64,000 bases of DNA from CAZPXH01 sp964591085 (GCA_964591085.1 CAZPXH010000005.1:1-64000); one strand, 5' to 3'. Positions 7,752 through 16,671 are shown, counted from the stretch's first letter. Notes: a model not told the origin generated them from the letters alone. Program-made: numbers and translations.

Positions 7752-10316
7752 GTGGATGCCACCCGGTTCCCCGCTTTCCTGCCGCTGCTCACCACGCTGC
7801 TTCTCTTCCCTGCGGCCCTGACAGATGCGCACTCGCTGAAGATCCCACAGGGTGCACGCCGGTGGGCCCTGCTTGTGGCATGCGCCGCCGCACTAGTCGG
7901 CCATCCCCTTCACATAACGGGGTCTGCGTTTGTCCTCTGCCTTGCGGCACCGTGGATCCCGGCACGGATCAGGCTCCTGCCAGCTGATGCTGTTGTTACC
8001 GCAGCTCTGGCTGCGCTGATCGGGTTGCTGACTGTGGCGTGGGTCCTGCTGGTCGGCGGGCTCCTGCTTTCCCTGCTGGCCCTGCCGGTTCTCCTGTCTC
8101 GGCTGGCTCCTGCCGGGCAGGACCGTGCGACGTCCCAGCCGGCGACTCGTCGGCTTCCGCTGGCAAGCGCACTGCTCCTGGGGGTCATGGTGGTCCTGCC
8201 TCCGGCGATAGCCGCAGAATCGCCCGAGTCCGTTGCCGCTCCGCGACTTCACGTGAGCGAGCAGCCACTTGCCGTGGTGCTTGGTGTGATCGCCGAGATC
8301 GGCGGCTTCACCGCACACCTGGACCACACCGTGATCGGCACCATCAGTCTTTCAGCGGATGTCAGCAGCCCTCGTGTGCTGTTTGAGCAGATCGCGGAAG
8401 AAGCAGGCTGCTTTGTTGACTGGGTGGACGGGCGCGCGTTTGTGGGGCGGGTGCGCGTTGCACCTTCCCCGCACGATCGGACTCGGCTGGACCTGGATGC
8501 GCGGGATGCACCGTTCTCAGCTGTTGTCAGAGATCTCATGGCAACCTCTGGGGTTCCGATACAGCTTGCGCTGCACAGGGATCCGCGGATCACGCTCCAC
8601 CTGCGCTCCCTGGGACTGCAGGACACGCTGCAGCAGCTTTTACAGCAGGTGCCCGATCTCACCCTGGAACGCCGCGGCGCGGCCTGGCTCATCCGGGAGC
8701 CGGGTCAGATTCCTGGCGATCCCGGTCCGCACTTCTTTCAGACCGTGGCGGGAGAACACGGGGTTCGATTCGGACGTCTTCAGCAGCGGGTGCTGCTTTC
8801 CGAGCTCGCACGCTATGCCGGACTCAACCTGATACAGGTGCCTGCCGCCGATCCACCGCTTGCCGCGGCCGAGCTTGTGGCGCAAAGCCCGGAGCGCCTG
8901 ATTATTCGGGTGCTGGAATCACTGGGCCTTCTTTGGGTGCGTGATGAAGCTGATCTCCGGGTGGTTGCCCCGGCAGAGGCCGCGTCAGATGCTCGATTCT
9001 TTGGGACCGAGCGTCTATCGTTTCGGTACCGCCCGGCACAGGCTGCCCTGGACATTCTATCCCGGGTCGCGGCAGCCGGCGGGTGGCACTGCCGGGTGGA
9101 CCCCGCGGCGAACGCCCTGGAGATGACCGCGAGCCTCGCCCAGCTCCCTTCCCTCATGGCCCGGCTTGCGGCCCTTGATACTCCCGCTGAAGCGCTTCCG
9201 CTGCTGCGGGTTGACCTTCATCACCGGGATGCCGATGCCGTTCTGGCGGCAATGGACGACTGGCTCGGTCCCTTTCAGCCACGGAGCATTGGCCATCGTA
9301 GCATAACGGTGCGGCTGCCGGATCCCTTGCACGACAGACTCCGGGCAGAGATTGCGGTCCTGGACCGTGAGAGTGAAGCGGAGCTGCATCGGCTTTCTCA
9401 TCAGACCGCCGACGCCGTTCTTCTGCGCCTGCCGGACTGGGTCCGACCCGGCGAGGTCCGGGGAACTCCGGATCCGTGGAGCCTGCTCCTCACCGGGACA
9501 CCAGAACGCATCCTTGCCCTGCAGGCTAGGGTGCGCCAGCTGGATTCGCCGGTTCCCCAGATCCGCTACCAGGTTCTGGTTGTCCAGCGGAGCAGGCAGA
9601 ACCGCGTGAGCTGGGACTCAAGCATTGGAGTTGACCAGCTGCTTGGAACACCCGATCAGGCCTCAGATGGGGCCACCGTGCTTCAGGGTGCGTTTGGTGA
9701 GCTCCTGGACATTGATCTGGACCTGTTTGCCACCTTTGGCTGGCTCTTTGCGGTGCAGATCAGCGCCGGACTTGCCGGTGACGCAATGCAGGTTCTGGCC
9801 GACACCTCCATCACCGGACTGGCGGGAGAAGCGCTCACCCTGTCTTCCCTGGAGACCTTCCGCTATCGGGAATCCAGTTCTTCAGACGCCGGATCCACCG
9901 CTTCAGCGACGCGCGAAATCAGCTCCGGCCTGGTTTTGGAACTCCACGGTGAGTTGACCGGGAGCGGCGCAGTGGAGATAGCCGTGCGGGCGTCCATCTC
10001 CGCTCGCGGAAGTGACGACGCAACGGACGTGAATCCACCGGCAACCAGCGAGCGGCTGGTACAAACACGGGTACGCACCCAGCCTGGGGTCCCGATTGTC
10101 ATTGGCGGGCTGATACTGGAATCCGAAATGCGCTCCTCCCGCCACGGTGGTCCCTTTGCTGTCATCCCTATTCTGCGACTGCTCGGCGGGACCCGGAGGC
10201 AAGACCGTGAACGAAGTGAGCTGACCATCTACATCCTGCCGAGAGTTGATGAACCCGATCGTGTGGACCATAGCGCCCGTGTGAACAGCATCCTTGCCGG
10301 GGTCCGATGGCCATGA
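7752..10316 (+). CDS. gspD: Type II secretion secretin with fused N-terminal prepilin-peptidase-like domain
   Basis: An 854-residue protein starting at GTG. The C-terminal part (about 602-840) is a GspD/PilQ secretin domain, the outer-membrane channel of type II secretion. Before it lie several STN/N0-like beta-alpha-beta modules (about 165-235, 245-320, 335-415 and 425-485). Unexpectedly, residues 1-125 form a polytopic membrane domain that looks like a minimal A24 (CpaA-type) prepilin peptidase: Asp25 is followed exactly 7 residues later by Pro32 (LTDAHSLKIP), and a second Asp79 (LPADA) lies 54 residues on, as in CpaA. The usual GxGD glycines are missing. Residues 133-155 then look like an internal Sec signal peptide ending in AIAA, before the secretin part. 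It heads an operon with gspE, gspF and gspG homologues. The frame is open throughout, so a fusion is directly seen; peptidase activity is inferred. Confidence 0.85.
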   Translation: MDATRFPAFLPLLTTLLLFPAALTDAHSLKIPQGARRWALLVACAAALVGHPLHITGSAFVLCLAAPWIPARIRLLPADAVVTAALAALIGLLTVAWVLLVGGLLLSLLALPVLLSRLAPAGQDRATSQPATRRLPLASALLLGVMVVLPPAIAAESPESVAAPRLHVSEQPLAVVLGVIAEIGGFTAHLDHTVIGTISLSADVSSPRVLFEQIAEEAGCFVDWVDGRAFVGRVRVAPSPHDRTRLDLDARDAPFSAVVRDLMATSGVPIQLALHRDPRITLHLRSLGLQDTLQQLLQQVPDLTLERRGAAWLIREPGQIPGDPGPHFFQTVAGEHGVRFGRLQQRVLLSELARYAGLNLIQVPAADPPLAAAELVAQSPERLIIRVLESLGLLWVRDEADLRVVAPAEAASDARFFGTERLSFRYRPAQAALDILSRVAAAGGWHCRVDPAANALEMTASLAQLPSLMARLAALDTPAEALPLLRVDLHHRDADAVLAAMDDWLGPFQPRSIGHRSITVRLPDPLHDRLRAEIAVLDRESEAELHRLSHQTADAVLLRLPDWVRPGEVRGTPDPWSLLLTGTPERILALQARVRQLDSPVPQIRYQVLVVQRSRQNRVSWDSSIGVDQLLGTPDQASDGATVLQGAFGELLDIDLDLFATFGWLFAVQISAGLAGDAMQVLADTSITGLAGEALTLSSLETFRYRESSSSDAGSTASATREISSGLVLELHGELTGSGAVEIAVRASISARGSDDATDVNPPATSERLVQTRVRTQPGVPIVIGGLILESEMRSSRHGGPFAVIPILRLLGGTRRQDRERSELTIYILPRVDEPDRVDHSARVNSILAGVRWP

Positions 10317-11809
10317 AGGGTGCGGCTGTCCGGCGTCGCTTTGCAGTTCTGCCTGAGCCGCTGCAGCTTCCGGCTGAGGTTCGCCGCCACTTCCGATGCG
10401 TGCTCGTCCGCGAGCGCGCTCCAGCAAGCGGCGCGTCTCCTGACTCTTCGCATCGCACCTCGCCCGGGGCCACGGCTGGTGCCACACCCAGCGCGCCGGC
10501 GGGTGCTCCGCGTTCTGGCAAAGCCGGTGCAATAACGCTGCTCTGCCCGCCCGGGGATTACCGGGAGATCCGTCGACTCCTGGTGCCCCTCCTCCCTGCA
10601 TCTGTCGCCCTGTTGCCGCTGCGAGCAGATCTGCTGCAGTCCGTGCTTGCCCGCCTTGCAGGTCTGGGGGAGCGCGGCGAGCAGGGACAGGCGCCACGCC
10701 AAACTCCCGGAGGACAATTGGGCACGGGCAGCCAGGAGTCCGGTGTGCAAGCCTCGGCTGAAGCTGGCGAGATCGGAGCCGGTGTCCTGGACCTGGACAG
10801 TGCCCCGAGCGGTGCTGCGAGCGTGACCCTCGCAGATATCGTGCGGACCGGCATCAGCGCCGGCGCCAGTGACATTCACCTGGTGCCCGAATCCACCGGC
10901 TACCAGGTTCGCTTGCGGACGTACGGACAACTCTCCGTACTCACCGAGCTGTCCGCCGGCCGTGGGGCCGCGGTGATCCGACGGTTGAAGTACCTTGCAG
11001 CGGGTGCGGTTCTGGAGCCGGGACATCCGGGTGACTACGCGCTCACCTGCAGGCTCCGGATCGCGGGCCGTCCGCGGGATAACCGTGTCCGCGTTGCAAC
11101 GATGCCAACACCGGACGGCGAAGCTGCCAGCCTTAGAATCTTCTCAAGCGATCATCTGTTGCGTGGGATTGCTGACCTAGGCTTTGCCCCGCCGGTTGCA
11201 GCTGCTTTGACAGCCGCCTCCTCTGCGCCTTCCGGACTTCTGTGTGTTGCCGGTGCCATGGGTGCCGGCAAGTCCACTACCGTGCGCGCGCTGCTCCTGA
11301 GGCGCGCGCGCACAGGTTCACGTTGCATCACCTTGGAGGAACCGGTGGAGGTTCCCCTTCCCGGGGTTCTCCATGTGCCTCTGCTGCCTGGACGGGAGCC
11401 GGTAACCCGATTGCTCCGGCATCTGGTCCGCCATGATCCCGATGTGATCATGGTCGGTGAGATTCGAGACCCCGACGGGCTGTCCCTTGCTCTGGAGCTG
11501 GCGCTGCTCGGGCGGCTGGTCCTTGCCACCCTCCACGCCGAATCACTTGCCGCTATACCAGGGAGACTCGGTGACCTTGGTCAGAGGTGGTCTCGTGTTG
11601 AGCCTCGTCTGCTCGCGTGCGTGCACCAGCATCTATTGGCAACCGGCGGTGAGCGCCCGGGCCGGTCGCCGGTCTGCACCCTGATGCCAGGTCCCCTCGC
11701 GCCAGCCGACTTTCCCAGCGTGGACCTTGCGGCCGCGCTTGAACTTGCCCGGGAATACGCGTGCTTCCACACGGATGCTCTGCGGCAGCTCGCGGCCTGG
11801 AGACGTTGA
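10313..11809 (+). CDS. gspE: Type II secretion/type IV pilus assembly ATPase
   Basis: A cytoplasmic hexameric ATPase of about 498 residues that powers pseudopilus assembly. The first 165 residues are variable and Ala/Pro-rich. The ASDIHL motif, which opens the core of all GspE/PilB proteins, follows at about 182. Walker A reads GAMGAGKST (near 316), an unusual variant of the family GPTGSGKT. The Asp box is TLEEPVE, Walker B is VIMVGEIRD (near 378), and the His box (ATLHAES) is present. The four-cysteine zinc knuckle of many GspE proteins is absent. The ATG at 10313 forms an ATGA overlap with the secretin stop, like other junctions here; an ATG at 10307 is an alternative. Confidence 0.9.
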   Translation: MKGAAVRRRFAVLPEPLQLPAEVRRHFRCVLVRERAPASGASPDSSHRTSPGATAGATPSAPAGAPRSGKAGAITLLCPPGDYREIRRLLVPLLPASVALLPLRADLLQSVLARLAGLGERGEQGQAPRQTPGGQLGTGSQESGVQASAEAGEIGAGVLDLDSAPSGAASVTLADIVRTGISAGASDIHLVPESTGYQVRLRTYGQLSVLTELSAGRGAAVIRRLKYLAAGAVLEPGHPGDYALTCRLRIAGRPRDNRVRVATMPTPDGEAASLRIFSSDHLLRGIADLGFAPPVAAALTAASSAPSGLLCVAGAMGAGKSTTVRALLLRRARTGSRCITLEEPVEVPLPGVLHVPLLPGREPVTRLLRHLVRHDPDVIMVGEIRDPDGLSLALELALLGRLVLATLHAESLAAIPGRLGDLGQRWSRVEPRLLACVHQHLLATGGERPGRSPVCTLMPGPLAPADFPSVDLAAALELAREYACFHTDALRQLAAWRR

Positions 11810-12705
11810 TGACAGGAACGGCAACAGGTCTGCCTTCCCGTGCAGACTGGGAGGAACTCTGCGCTTCACTTGGTGTCCGGATGGCTGCACCCGGGAAGCG
11901 GGCTCGATTCCTGCGGCTTCTGGCGGCTGGTGCGAGCCCGGGATCTGCGGCGCGCGGCAGCCGTCTCCTAGGCGCGCTGCCGGCGGCACTGCTGGATTGC
12001 GCACTTCAGGCTGGAAGTGGCTCAGCTCACTTGCACCGCCTCCGCTCCGATCGGGATGCGGGACATAAGATGAAAGCTGAAATCCTCGGCCGAGTCGGGT
12101 ATCCGATGTTCATAAGCGGCTTGTGCACCGCGGCGATTCCCGTACTTTCCCGGCTGGTGCCGATAGTCGGAGCTTCCGGGTTGGTCCTCGGGCTTGGCAT
12201 GAGCGTGCTCCTTGTGATGACCGGCGTGGCTGCGCTGATGCTTCTGTCTCCCGGGACGTCCGGGCCCGCCCGCCGTGCATCGCGGCTTCCCCTCAGCCTT
12301 GTTCCGGACAGCGGCCTTGTCCTTCTCCGCGACTTTGCCCTGATTGCCAGTGCCGGAAAGCGGGAGATTCCCAGTGGGTTGCTCCGCTTTGCCGTAATTC
12401 CTCTGTCTCTCCCGCGCGGATCCCTCGCGGGCTCACTTCGTAATGCATGCCGGGCAATGGCGGCCGGGGTGGATTGCGCCGCAGCACTACACACGATTCC
12501 CGCGTGTCGGCAGCCGCTTGGCTCCACTCCGGTTCTGTTGCTGGAACAGATCGCCGAGATGTCGACTCGGACCCTCGCCGTCCGCCGCGAACGCCGACCC
12601 CGCCTTGTTGGGACTGCGTACCTGCTCCTTGCAGGCCTGAACTGCGTGGTACTCCTTCGGGCGGTGGTCACGCCAGTGCTGATATCCCTGTTGCCAACGC
12701 TGTAA
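11809..12705 (+). CDS. gspF: GspF-like inner-membrane platform protein, shortened
   Basis: A 298-residue membrane protein that follows gspE with an ATGA overlap. The N-terminal half matches the first T2SF domain: a helical cytoplasmic bundle, then a K-M-K-A-E-I-L-G-R-V-G-Y-P approach to the membrane and two TM helices (about 97-150). A second, degenerate helical domain and a C-terminal TM (about 268-295) follow. Normal GspF/PilC proteins are about 400 residues with two equal domains, so this one is about a quarter shorter and quite divergent. Position between the ATPase and the pseudopilin supports the call. GspF anchors the ATPase to the membrane during pseudopilus growth. Confidence 0.75.
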   Translation: MTGTATGLPSRADWEELCASLGVRMAAPGKRARFLRLLAAGASPGSAARGSRLLGALPAALLDCALQAGSGSAHLHRLRSDRDAGHKMKAEILGRVGYPMFISGLCTAAIPVLSRLVPIVGASGLVLGLGMSVLLVMTGVAALMLLSPGTSGPARRASRLPLSLVPDSGLVLLRDFALIASAGKREIPSGLLRFAVIPLSLPRGSLAGSLRNACRAMAAGVDCAAALHTIPACRQPLGSTPVLLLEQIAEMSTRTLAVRRERRPRLVGTAYLLLAGLNCVVLLRAVVTPVLISLLPTL

Positions 12706-12737
12706 TGCAACACCGAAGTCTCAAGGAGACGCAAAGC

Positions 12738-13193
12738 ATGTATGCATCCCGGTCACTTGCCCGGCCACACCCGGATGACGGGTGGAGCCTGGTGGAAGTC
12801 CTGATTGCCGTGGCGATTGTCCTGATGATGAGTGCCACCGTGGGCCAGGCCGGACTTCGCCAGCTTGAGCGCGCGCGAACTGCAGCGGCACGAACCCAGA
12901 TTCGGGTGTTTGCCGATGCGCTGCACGAGTACGCCGCCGACTGCGGCGCACCTCCCGGCCCGACTGACGGGCTCCACGCTCTGTGGGCCAGGCCACCCGG
13001 GGGACACTCGAATGCGTGGGCTGGCCCATACCTTGACGGGGAGGTTCCGCGCGATCCCTGGGGGAATGAGTACCGGTACCACGTACCCGGTCCCAACGGC
13101 CTGGACTGGGAAATCGTGAGCCTTGGCGCAGACGGTGCGCCGGGTGGTTTGGACAGTGCAGCAGACATTGTCAGCTGGAGGCGGGACCCATGA
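12738..13193 (+). CDS. gspG: Major pseudopilin GspG
   Basis: A 151-residue type IV pilin-like protein with a class III signal: a 15-residue leader ends in Gly15, then Trp16 takes the place of the usual Phe at +1, and Glu20 sits at the invariant +5 position, followed by a hydrophobic helix. The C-terminal part carries the GspG signature around Y-L-D-G-E-V-P-R-D-P-W-G-N-E-Y, which contains calcium-site residues. AAGGAG precedes the ATG at a good distance. It is the only pseudopilin in the operon; no GspH, I, J or K follows. Its leader needs a prepilin peptidase, which makes the peptidase-like domain of the secretin protein relevant. Confidence 0.92.
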   Translation: MYASRSLARPHPDDGWSLVEVLIAVAIVLMMSATVGQAGLRQLERARTAAARTQIRVFADALHEYAADCGAPPGPTDGLHALWARPPGGHSNAWAGPYLDGEVPRDPWGNEYRYHVPGPNGLDWEIVSLGADGAPGGLDSAADIVSWRRDP

Positions 13194-14071
13194 CGCTCGT
13201 CAGACAGCGACCACGCACGTCACTCGTATTCGGGGCATTGGCGGTCTACCTTCGGCCGGAAGACCGGGTCTGCTTCTCCTGTTTCATGCCCGATGCCACC
13301 GCCAGTCACCCGGCAATCACCGGCACCCCACAGCACCGGCATCCGCTCCACCGAGACCCCACCGTGCAGGTGTGGTTTCGCAGGCTGGGTCATCGCCGAT
13401 TCGGATTGATCTGCTCCCGTGATCTACTGTCTCACGCCCGCAGGCTGGCGCGTGGAAGGCCGATTCTGGACCTTGGGCTCTATGTCAGCGCGCGTCGCCT
13501 CCTTGCTGCCCGCCTTCCGCGCGGTGTCCGATTCAGCCTGCTCGGGCGGCAGGTTCTCGTACCCGTGTCTGCATTCCTCGCGCGGGTTCCCCGCGATCAG
13601 CCCGACAGAATTCTGCCCGTCGTCTTGCTGGCCGTACTGGCTCTCAGTGGCCTCACCGCGCTTGGAAGCCAGGATCGCTCGGAAGCGACCGGGGCTGTGA
13701 TCCTTCAGCTCACCAGGGCCGCCAACATCGAAGCACCCCACGGTGAGGCTGGGGACGCACAGGGGCACATCGCACAGTTTCAGGGCAATGACTCAGATCA
13801 GCACCCGGCAGACCTGTTCCGGCCCGAATCCGTGCCGGGTCAATCAACCTCCTCGGCAGCTCCCTCCACGGCAGTACCGGACGCCGGTCCGGCACTTCGC
13901 GGCTCGCTTGTCGCGGTGATGCGGGATTCCGGTGCCGTTCAGGACTGCTACGTGCGCCTTGCTGACGGATTGGTCAGGCGCGCCCAGTGCACCCCAGGAA
14001 CGGAGACCGCCATACTTCCCGGGGGGATCCGGGTGCTGCTGGACCAGCAGTCGGGTGAGAAGTCCCCATGA
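13190..14071 (+). CDS. Bitopic membrane protein of the type II secretion operon
   Basis: A 293-residue protein I do not recognise. It has an Arg-rich cytoplasmic part of about 140 residues with a CFSC pair, a single TM helix (about 143-162), and a low-complexity then compact periplasmic part. That topology matches GspL, GspC or PilN/PilP-like assembly components, but I see no diagnostic motif. It overlaps gspG by ATGA and the next gene by ATGA, so it is translated as part of the secretion operon. The high Arg content gives it an unusual composition, but the stop-free frame and the couplings at both ends support a real gene. Confidence 0.65.
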   Translation: MTLVRQRPRTSLVFGALAVYLRPEDRVCFSCFMPDATASHPAITGTPQHRHPLHRDPTVQVWFRRLGHRRFGLICSRDLLSHARRLARGRPILDLGLYVSARRLLAARLPRGVRFSLLGRQVLVPVSAFLARVPRDQPDRILPVVLLAVLALSGLTALGSQDRSEATGAVILQLTRAANIEAPHGEAGDAQGHIAQFQGNDSDQHPADLFRPESVPGQSTSSAAPSTAVPDAGPALRGSLVAVMRDSGAVQDCYVRLADGLVRRAQCTPGTETAILPGGIRVLLDQQSGEKSP

Positions 14072-14655
14072 AACGGCAGGGCGTCGGAGCTCATTGGCTG
14101 TGCAGCATCTGCCTTGCTTTGCTCGTCCTGGTTGTGGGCTGTGCAAGCCCCGGGCTCTCGCGCATCGGGTCACTCCGAGGCCGAACCATACCCGGGATGG
14201 TCTATAACGAGCGGCATCAACCCGTGGCCGGAGCTGTCCTCCACCTGGAGGGCTCGGTTGTTGCGGTGACGGGAGCTGATGGCCGCTTTCTGCTGCCCCA
14301 TAGAGGAAGTCCGGCGACGGTGGAGATCCGGGCGCCGGGGGTGTGGCCGGTGTCGTTTCGGCTTGGGCGGAGCGCACCGGATTCAGTGCTCTACGTCCGC
14401 ATGATGTCCATGGATCCGGATCTGGACCGGGCGCTATCGCTCCTGTTGGCGGGCGAGCTTGCCGGAGCAGAGCGCATCCTGGACAGCATGCTCCGCGCCC
14501 AGGAGGACTGGCCTCCGCTCCTTGCTGCTCGCCTGCGGCTCCATCTGGAGCGCGGGGAGACCGGAGCCGCACTGGATACGCTGCTCCGTCTCTCGGTCCT
14601 TGCTCCCGGCTCTTCCGAGCTCGCGCGGCTGCGGGAAGCGACTGCGATTCCGTAG
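14068..14655 (+). CDS. Lipoprotein with carboxypeptidase-regulatory-like and TPR-like regions (possible pilotin)
   Basis: A 195-residue outer-membrane-type lipoprotein: basic N terminus, hydrophobic stretch and lipobox LVVGC (Cys25). Residues 40-110 look like a carboxypeptidase-regulatory (CarboxypepD_reg) beta-sandwich (PVAGAVLHLEG, then a TGADGRFLL turn). Residues about 115-190 form two helical hairpins resembling TPRs. It is the last gene of the secretion operon and overlaps the previous one by ATGA. TPR lipoproteins such as PilF/PilW act as pilotins that carry secretins to the outer membrane, so that role is a reasonable inference, not shown. Confidence 0.65.
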   Translation: MKRQGVGAHWLCSICLALLVLVVGCASPGLSRIGSLRGRTIPGMVYNERHQPVAGAVLHLEGSVVAVTGADGRFLLPHRGSPATVEIRAPGVWPVSFRLGRSAPDSVLYVRMMSMDPDLDRALSLLLAGELAGAERILDSMLRAQEDWPPLLAARLRLHLERGETGAALDTLLRLSVLAPGSSELARLREATAIP

Positions 14656-14669
14656 GGCCGCCAGCGGAA

Positions 14670-15794
14670 TCAGCTGGGTCGGCTGTGGACGCTCAGCGGC
14701 TCGTGCCACGCCAGCCCGAAGCTCTCGGCTACCGCCCGGTTGGTGAGCTGCCCGTCAAGGATGTTGAGCCCGTGGCGGATTGCCGGTGAATCTGCTGCGG
14801 CCTTGCGCGGACCCTTTGCGGCGAGTTGTAGGCCGTAGCGGAGGGTGGTTGCGGTGAGCGCACGGGTGGCTGTCTCGCTGACGGTCCCGGGCATGTTGGT
14901 GACACAGTAGTGGACCACGCCGTCTTCAACGTAGGTTGGCTGGGAGTGCGTTGTCGGCCGTGAGGTCTCTGCAAAGCCACCCTGATCAATGGCAACGTCA
15001 ACCAGAACCGAGCCCTTGGCCATTCGGCTAAGATCCTCACGACGTACCAGACGGGGAGCTCGCGCGCCGGGAATCAGGACCGCGCCGATGAGGAGATCGC
15101 ACCACTCAAGTGCTTCCTCTATGTGCTCGTGTGTGCTGAACAGCGGTGTCACCGCAGACCCCAGCACATCTTCCACGTGCAGGAGTTTGGGCCGATCGAT
15201 GTCCAGGATCCATACGTCCGCTCCCATGCCAACAGCCACACGGCACGCGCTGAAGCCCACCGTTCCCGCGCCAACGATGGCAACACGCCCGCGCCGGACA
15301 CCGGGAACCCCGCCGAGCAGGATGCCTTTCCCTCCCATGGCGCGTTCGAGGTACTTGGCGCCTTCCTGCACGCTGAGCTTTCCGGCAATCTCGCTCATGG
15401 GATGCAGGCAGGGAAGCTGCCCACCGCCTTCCTGTATCGTCTCGTAGGCGACGCAGTTCACGCCCCGCTCCACCAGTCCCCGGGTCAGCGCCTCGTCAGC
15501 GGCCAGATGAAGGTAGGTGTACAGCAGTTGGCCCTTCCGCAGCTTGTTGACCTCGTCCGGCTGGGGTTCCTTCACCTTCACAATCATGCCGGCTTCGGCA
15601 AAGACCGTATCCGCGTCTGGTGCAATTGTCGCGCCCGCTGCGGCATAAACGTCGTCGGCATACCCGGACTCTATGCCGGCTCCCCGTTCCATCATCACGG
15701 TGTGGCCATGACGCTGGTACTCTCTGACGTCTGACGGTGTCAGGCCAACCCGGTATTCATGTTCCTTGATTTCGCGTACGCACCCGATGAGCAT
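14670..15794 (-). CDS. ald: Alanine dehydrogenase
   Basis: A 374-residue NAD-dependent enzyme that interconverts alanine and pyruvate with ammonia; family length is about 371. The N terminus (MLIGCVREIKEHEYRVGLTP) is the classic start and decides the ATG at 15794; a longer open frame upstream is not homologous. Visible features include the K-V-K-E-P-Q loop (Lys near 75), the catalytic-region His in YTYLHLA, and the Rossmann motif VGAGTVG. The start lies inside the 3' end of the K+ channel gene (38-bp overlap), so the two are co-transcribed. The gene ends 14 bases from the end of the convergent secretion operon. It links pyruvate, made or used by the nearby PFOR, to amino-acid metabolism. Confidence 0.95.
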   Translation of the reverse strand: MLIGCVREIKEHEYRVGLTPSDVREYQRHGHTVMMERGAGIESGYADDVYAAAGATIAPDADTVFAEAGMIVKVKEPQPDEVNKLRKGQLLYTYLHLAADEALTRGLVERGVNCVAYETIQEGGGQLPCLHPMSEIAGKLSVQEGAKYLERAMGGKGILLGGVPGVRRGRVAIVGAGTVGFSACRVAVGMGADVWILDIDRPKLLHVEDVLGSAVTPLFSTHEHIEEALEWCDLLIGAVLIPGARAPRLVRREDLSRMAKGSVLVDVAIDQGGFAETSRPTTHSQPTYVEDGVVHYCVTNMPGTVSETATRALTATTLRYGLQLAAKGPRKAAADSPAIRHGLNILDGQLTNRAVAESFGLAWHEPLSVHSRPS

Positions 15795-16671
15795 GCTTTC
15801 TTGTACGCCCAGCCTCCGGTGTGCGCAAGCGGGTTTTCCGGCCCCGGGTCTTTCGGTATCGCTTCCGCTGCGCGATGCGGTTCCTCGCGTGGCGGGCGCC
15901 GATGGAACCGTGCTGCTGCACCTCTTCCAGGAACCCGGAGCCGAGGATTCCCGCCGGGAGCGCAACTATGCCTATCCCAAGAAGCGCGATGATTCCCGCA
16001 AGCAGCCGACCGGGGGGAGTGACCGGGAACACATCGCCATATCCAACCGTGGTCAGCGTTGCAACCGCCCACCAGAAGGAGGAGATGATGTTGGGGAAGG
16101 ACTCCGGCTGGTCGTCCGTTTCCAGGTAGTACATGACCGATGCCGCAAGCAGGAGCAGGAGCATTGTCACGAACACGGTGACCAGCAGCTCCTGGGATTT
16201 CCGCTTCAGTACCCGGCCAATGAGCGCGAGTGCTTCTGTGTAGCGGTTGATCTTCAGGATCCGCAGGAGCCGTGTGAGCCGGAGGAGCCTGAGTGTCCGG
16301 AGGTCAAGCCGAATGACCAGCGGAATGAAGAAGGGAAGGATGGCTGCAAGATCAATGATCGCCATTGGCGAGCGGATCTGCCGCCACAGTGCTCCGCCCC
16401 AGCTCCTGCCGGGATACTTGAAGTCCGCAGTCCACAGGCGGAGCAGGTACTCCGTGACAAACACGATGACGCTGAAGAGCTCAAAACGGTCAAACCAGAC
16501 CGCGTAGGAGGTACGGAGCCCCGCGAAGCTCTCCGCGACTACCGCAAGAACGTTGGCAACGATCAGGACAATGAGGAAGCGGTCAACAACGTCGCTGCCA
16601 AAGCGTCCCGCGCGCGCCGGCTCCAGCAGTTCAAAGAGCTTCCGCCGAAATGAATAGAGGCTGTCGCTCAC
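15757..16671 (-). CDS. Voltage-gated potassium channel, 6TM
   Basis: A 304-residue inner-membrane channel. Helices S1-S6 are visible: the voltage-sensor S4 has regularly spaced arginines (L-R-T-L-R-L-L-R-L-T-R-L-L-R), and the pore loop carries the K+ selectivity filter TTVGYGD. The C-terminal 45 residues are extremely Arg/Lys-rich and run into the start of the alanine dehydrogenase gene. I choose the GTG at 16671 because the -10-like TATGAT is 6 bases upstream; an upstream ATG at 16734 would put the PFOR hairpin inside the gene. Family assignment is firm. The basic tail may bind the membrane or nucleotides, or may be an extended C terminus without function. Confidence 0.9.
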   Translation of the reverse strand: MSDSLYSFRRKLFELLEPARAGRFGSDVVDRFLIVLIVANVLAVVAESFAGLRTSYAVWFDRFELFSVIVFVTEYLLRLWTADFKYPGRSWGGALWRQIRSPMAIIDLAAILPFFIPLVIRLDLRTLRLLRLTRLLRILKINRYTEALALIGRVLKRKSQELLVTVFVTMLLLLLAASVMYYLETDDQPESFPNIISSFWWAVATLTTVGYGDVFPVTPPGRLLAGIIALLGIGIVALPAGILGSGFLEEVQQHGSIGARHARNRIAQRKRYRKTRGRKTRLRTPEAGRTRKHAHRVRTRNQGT

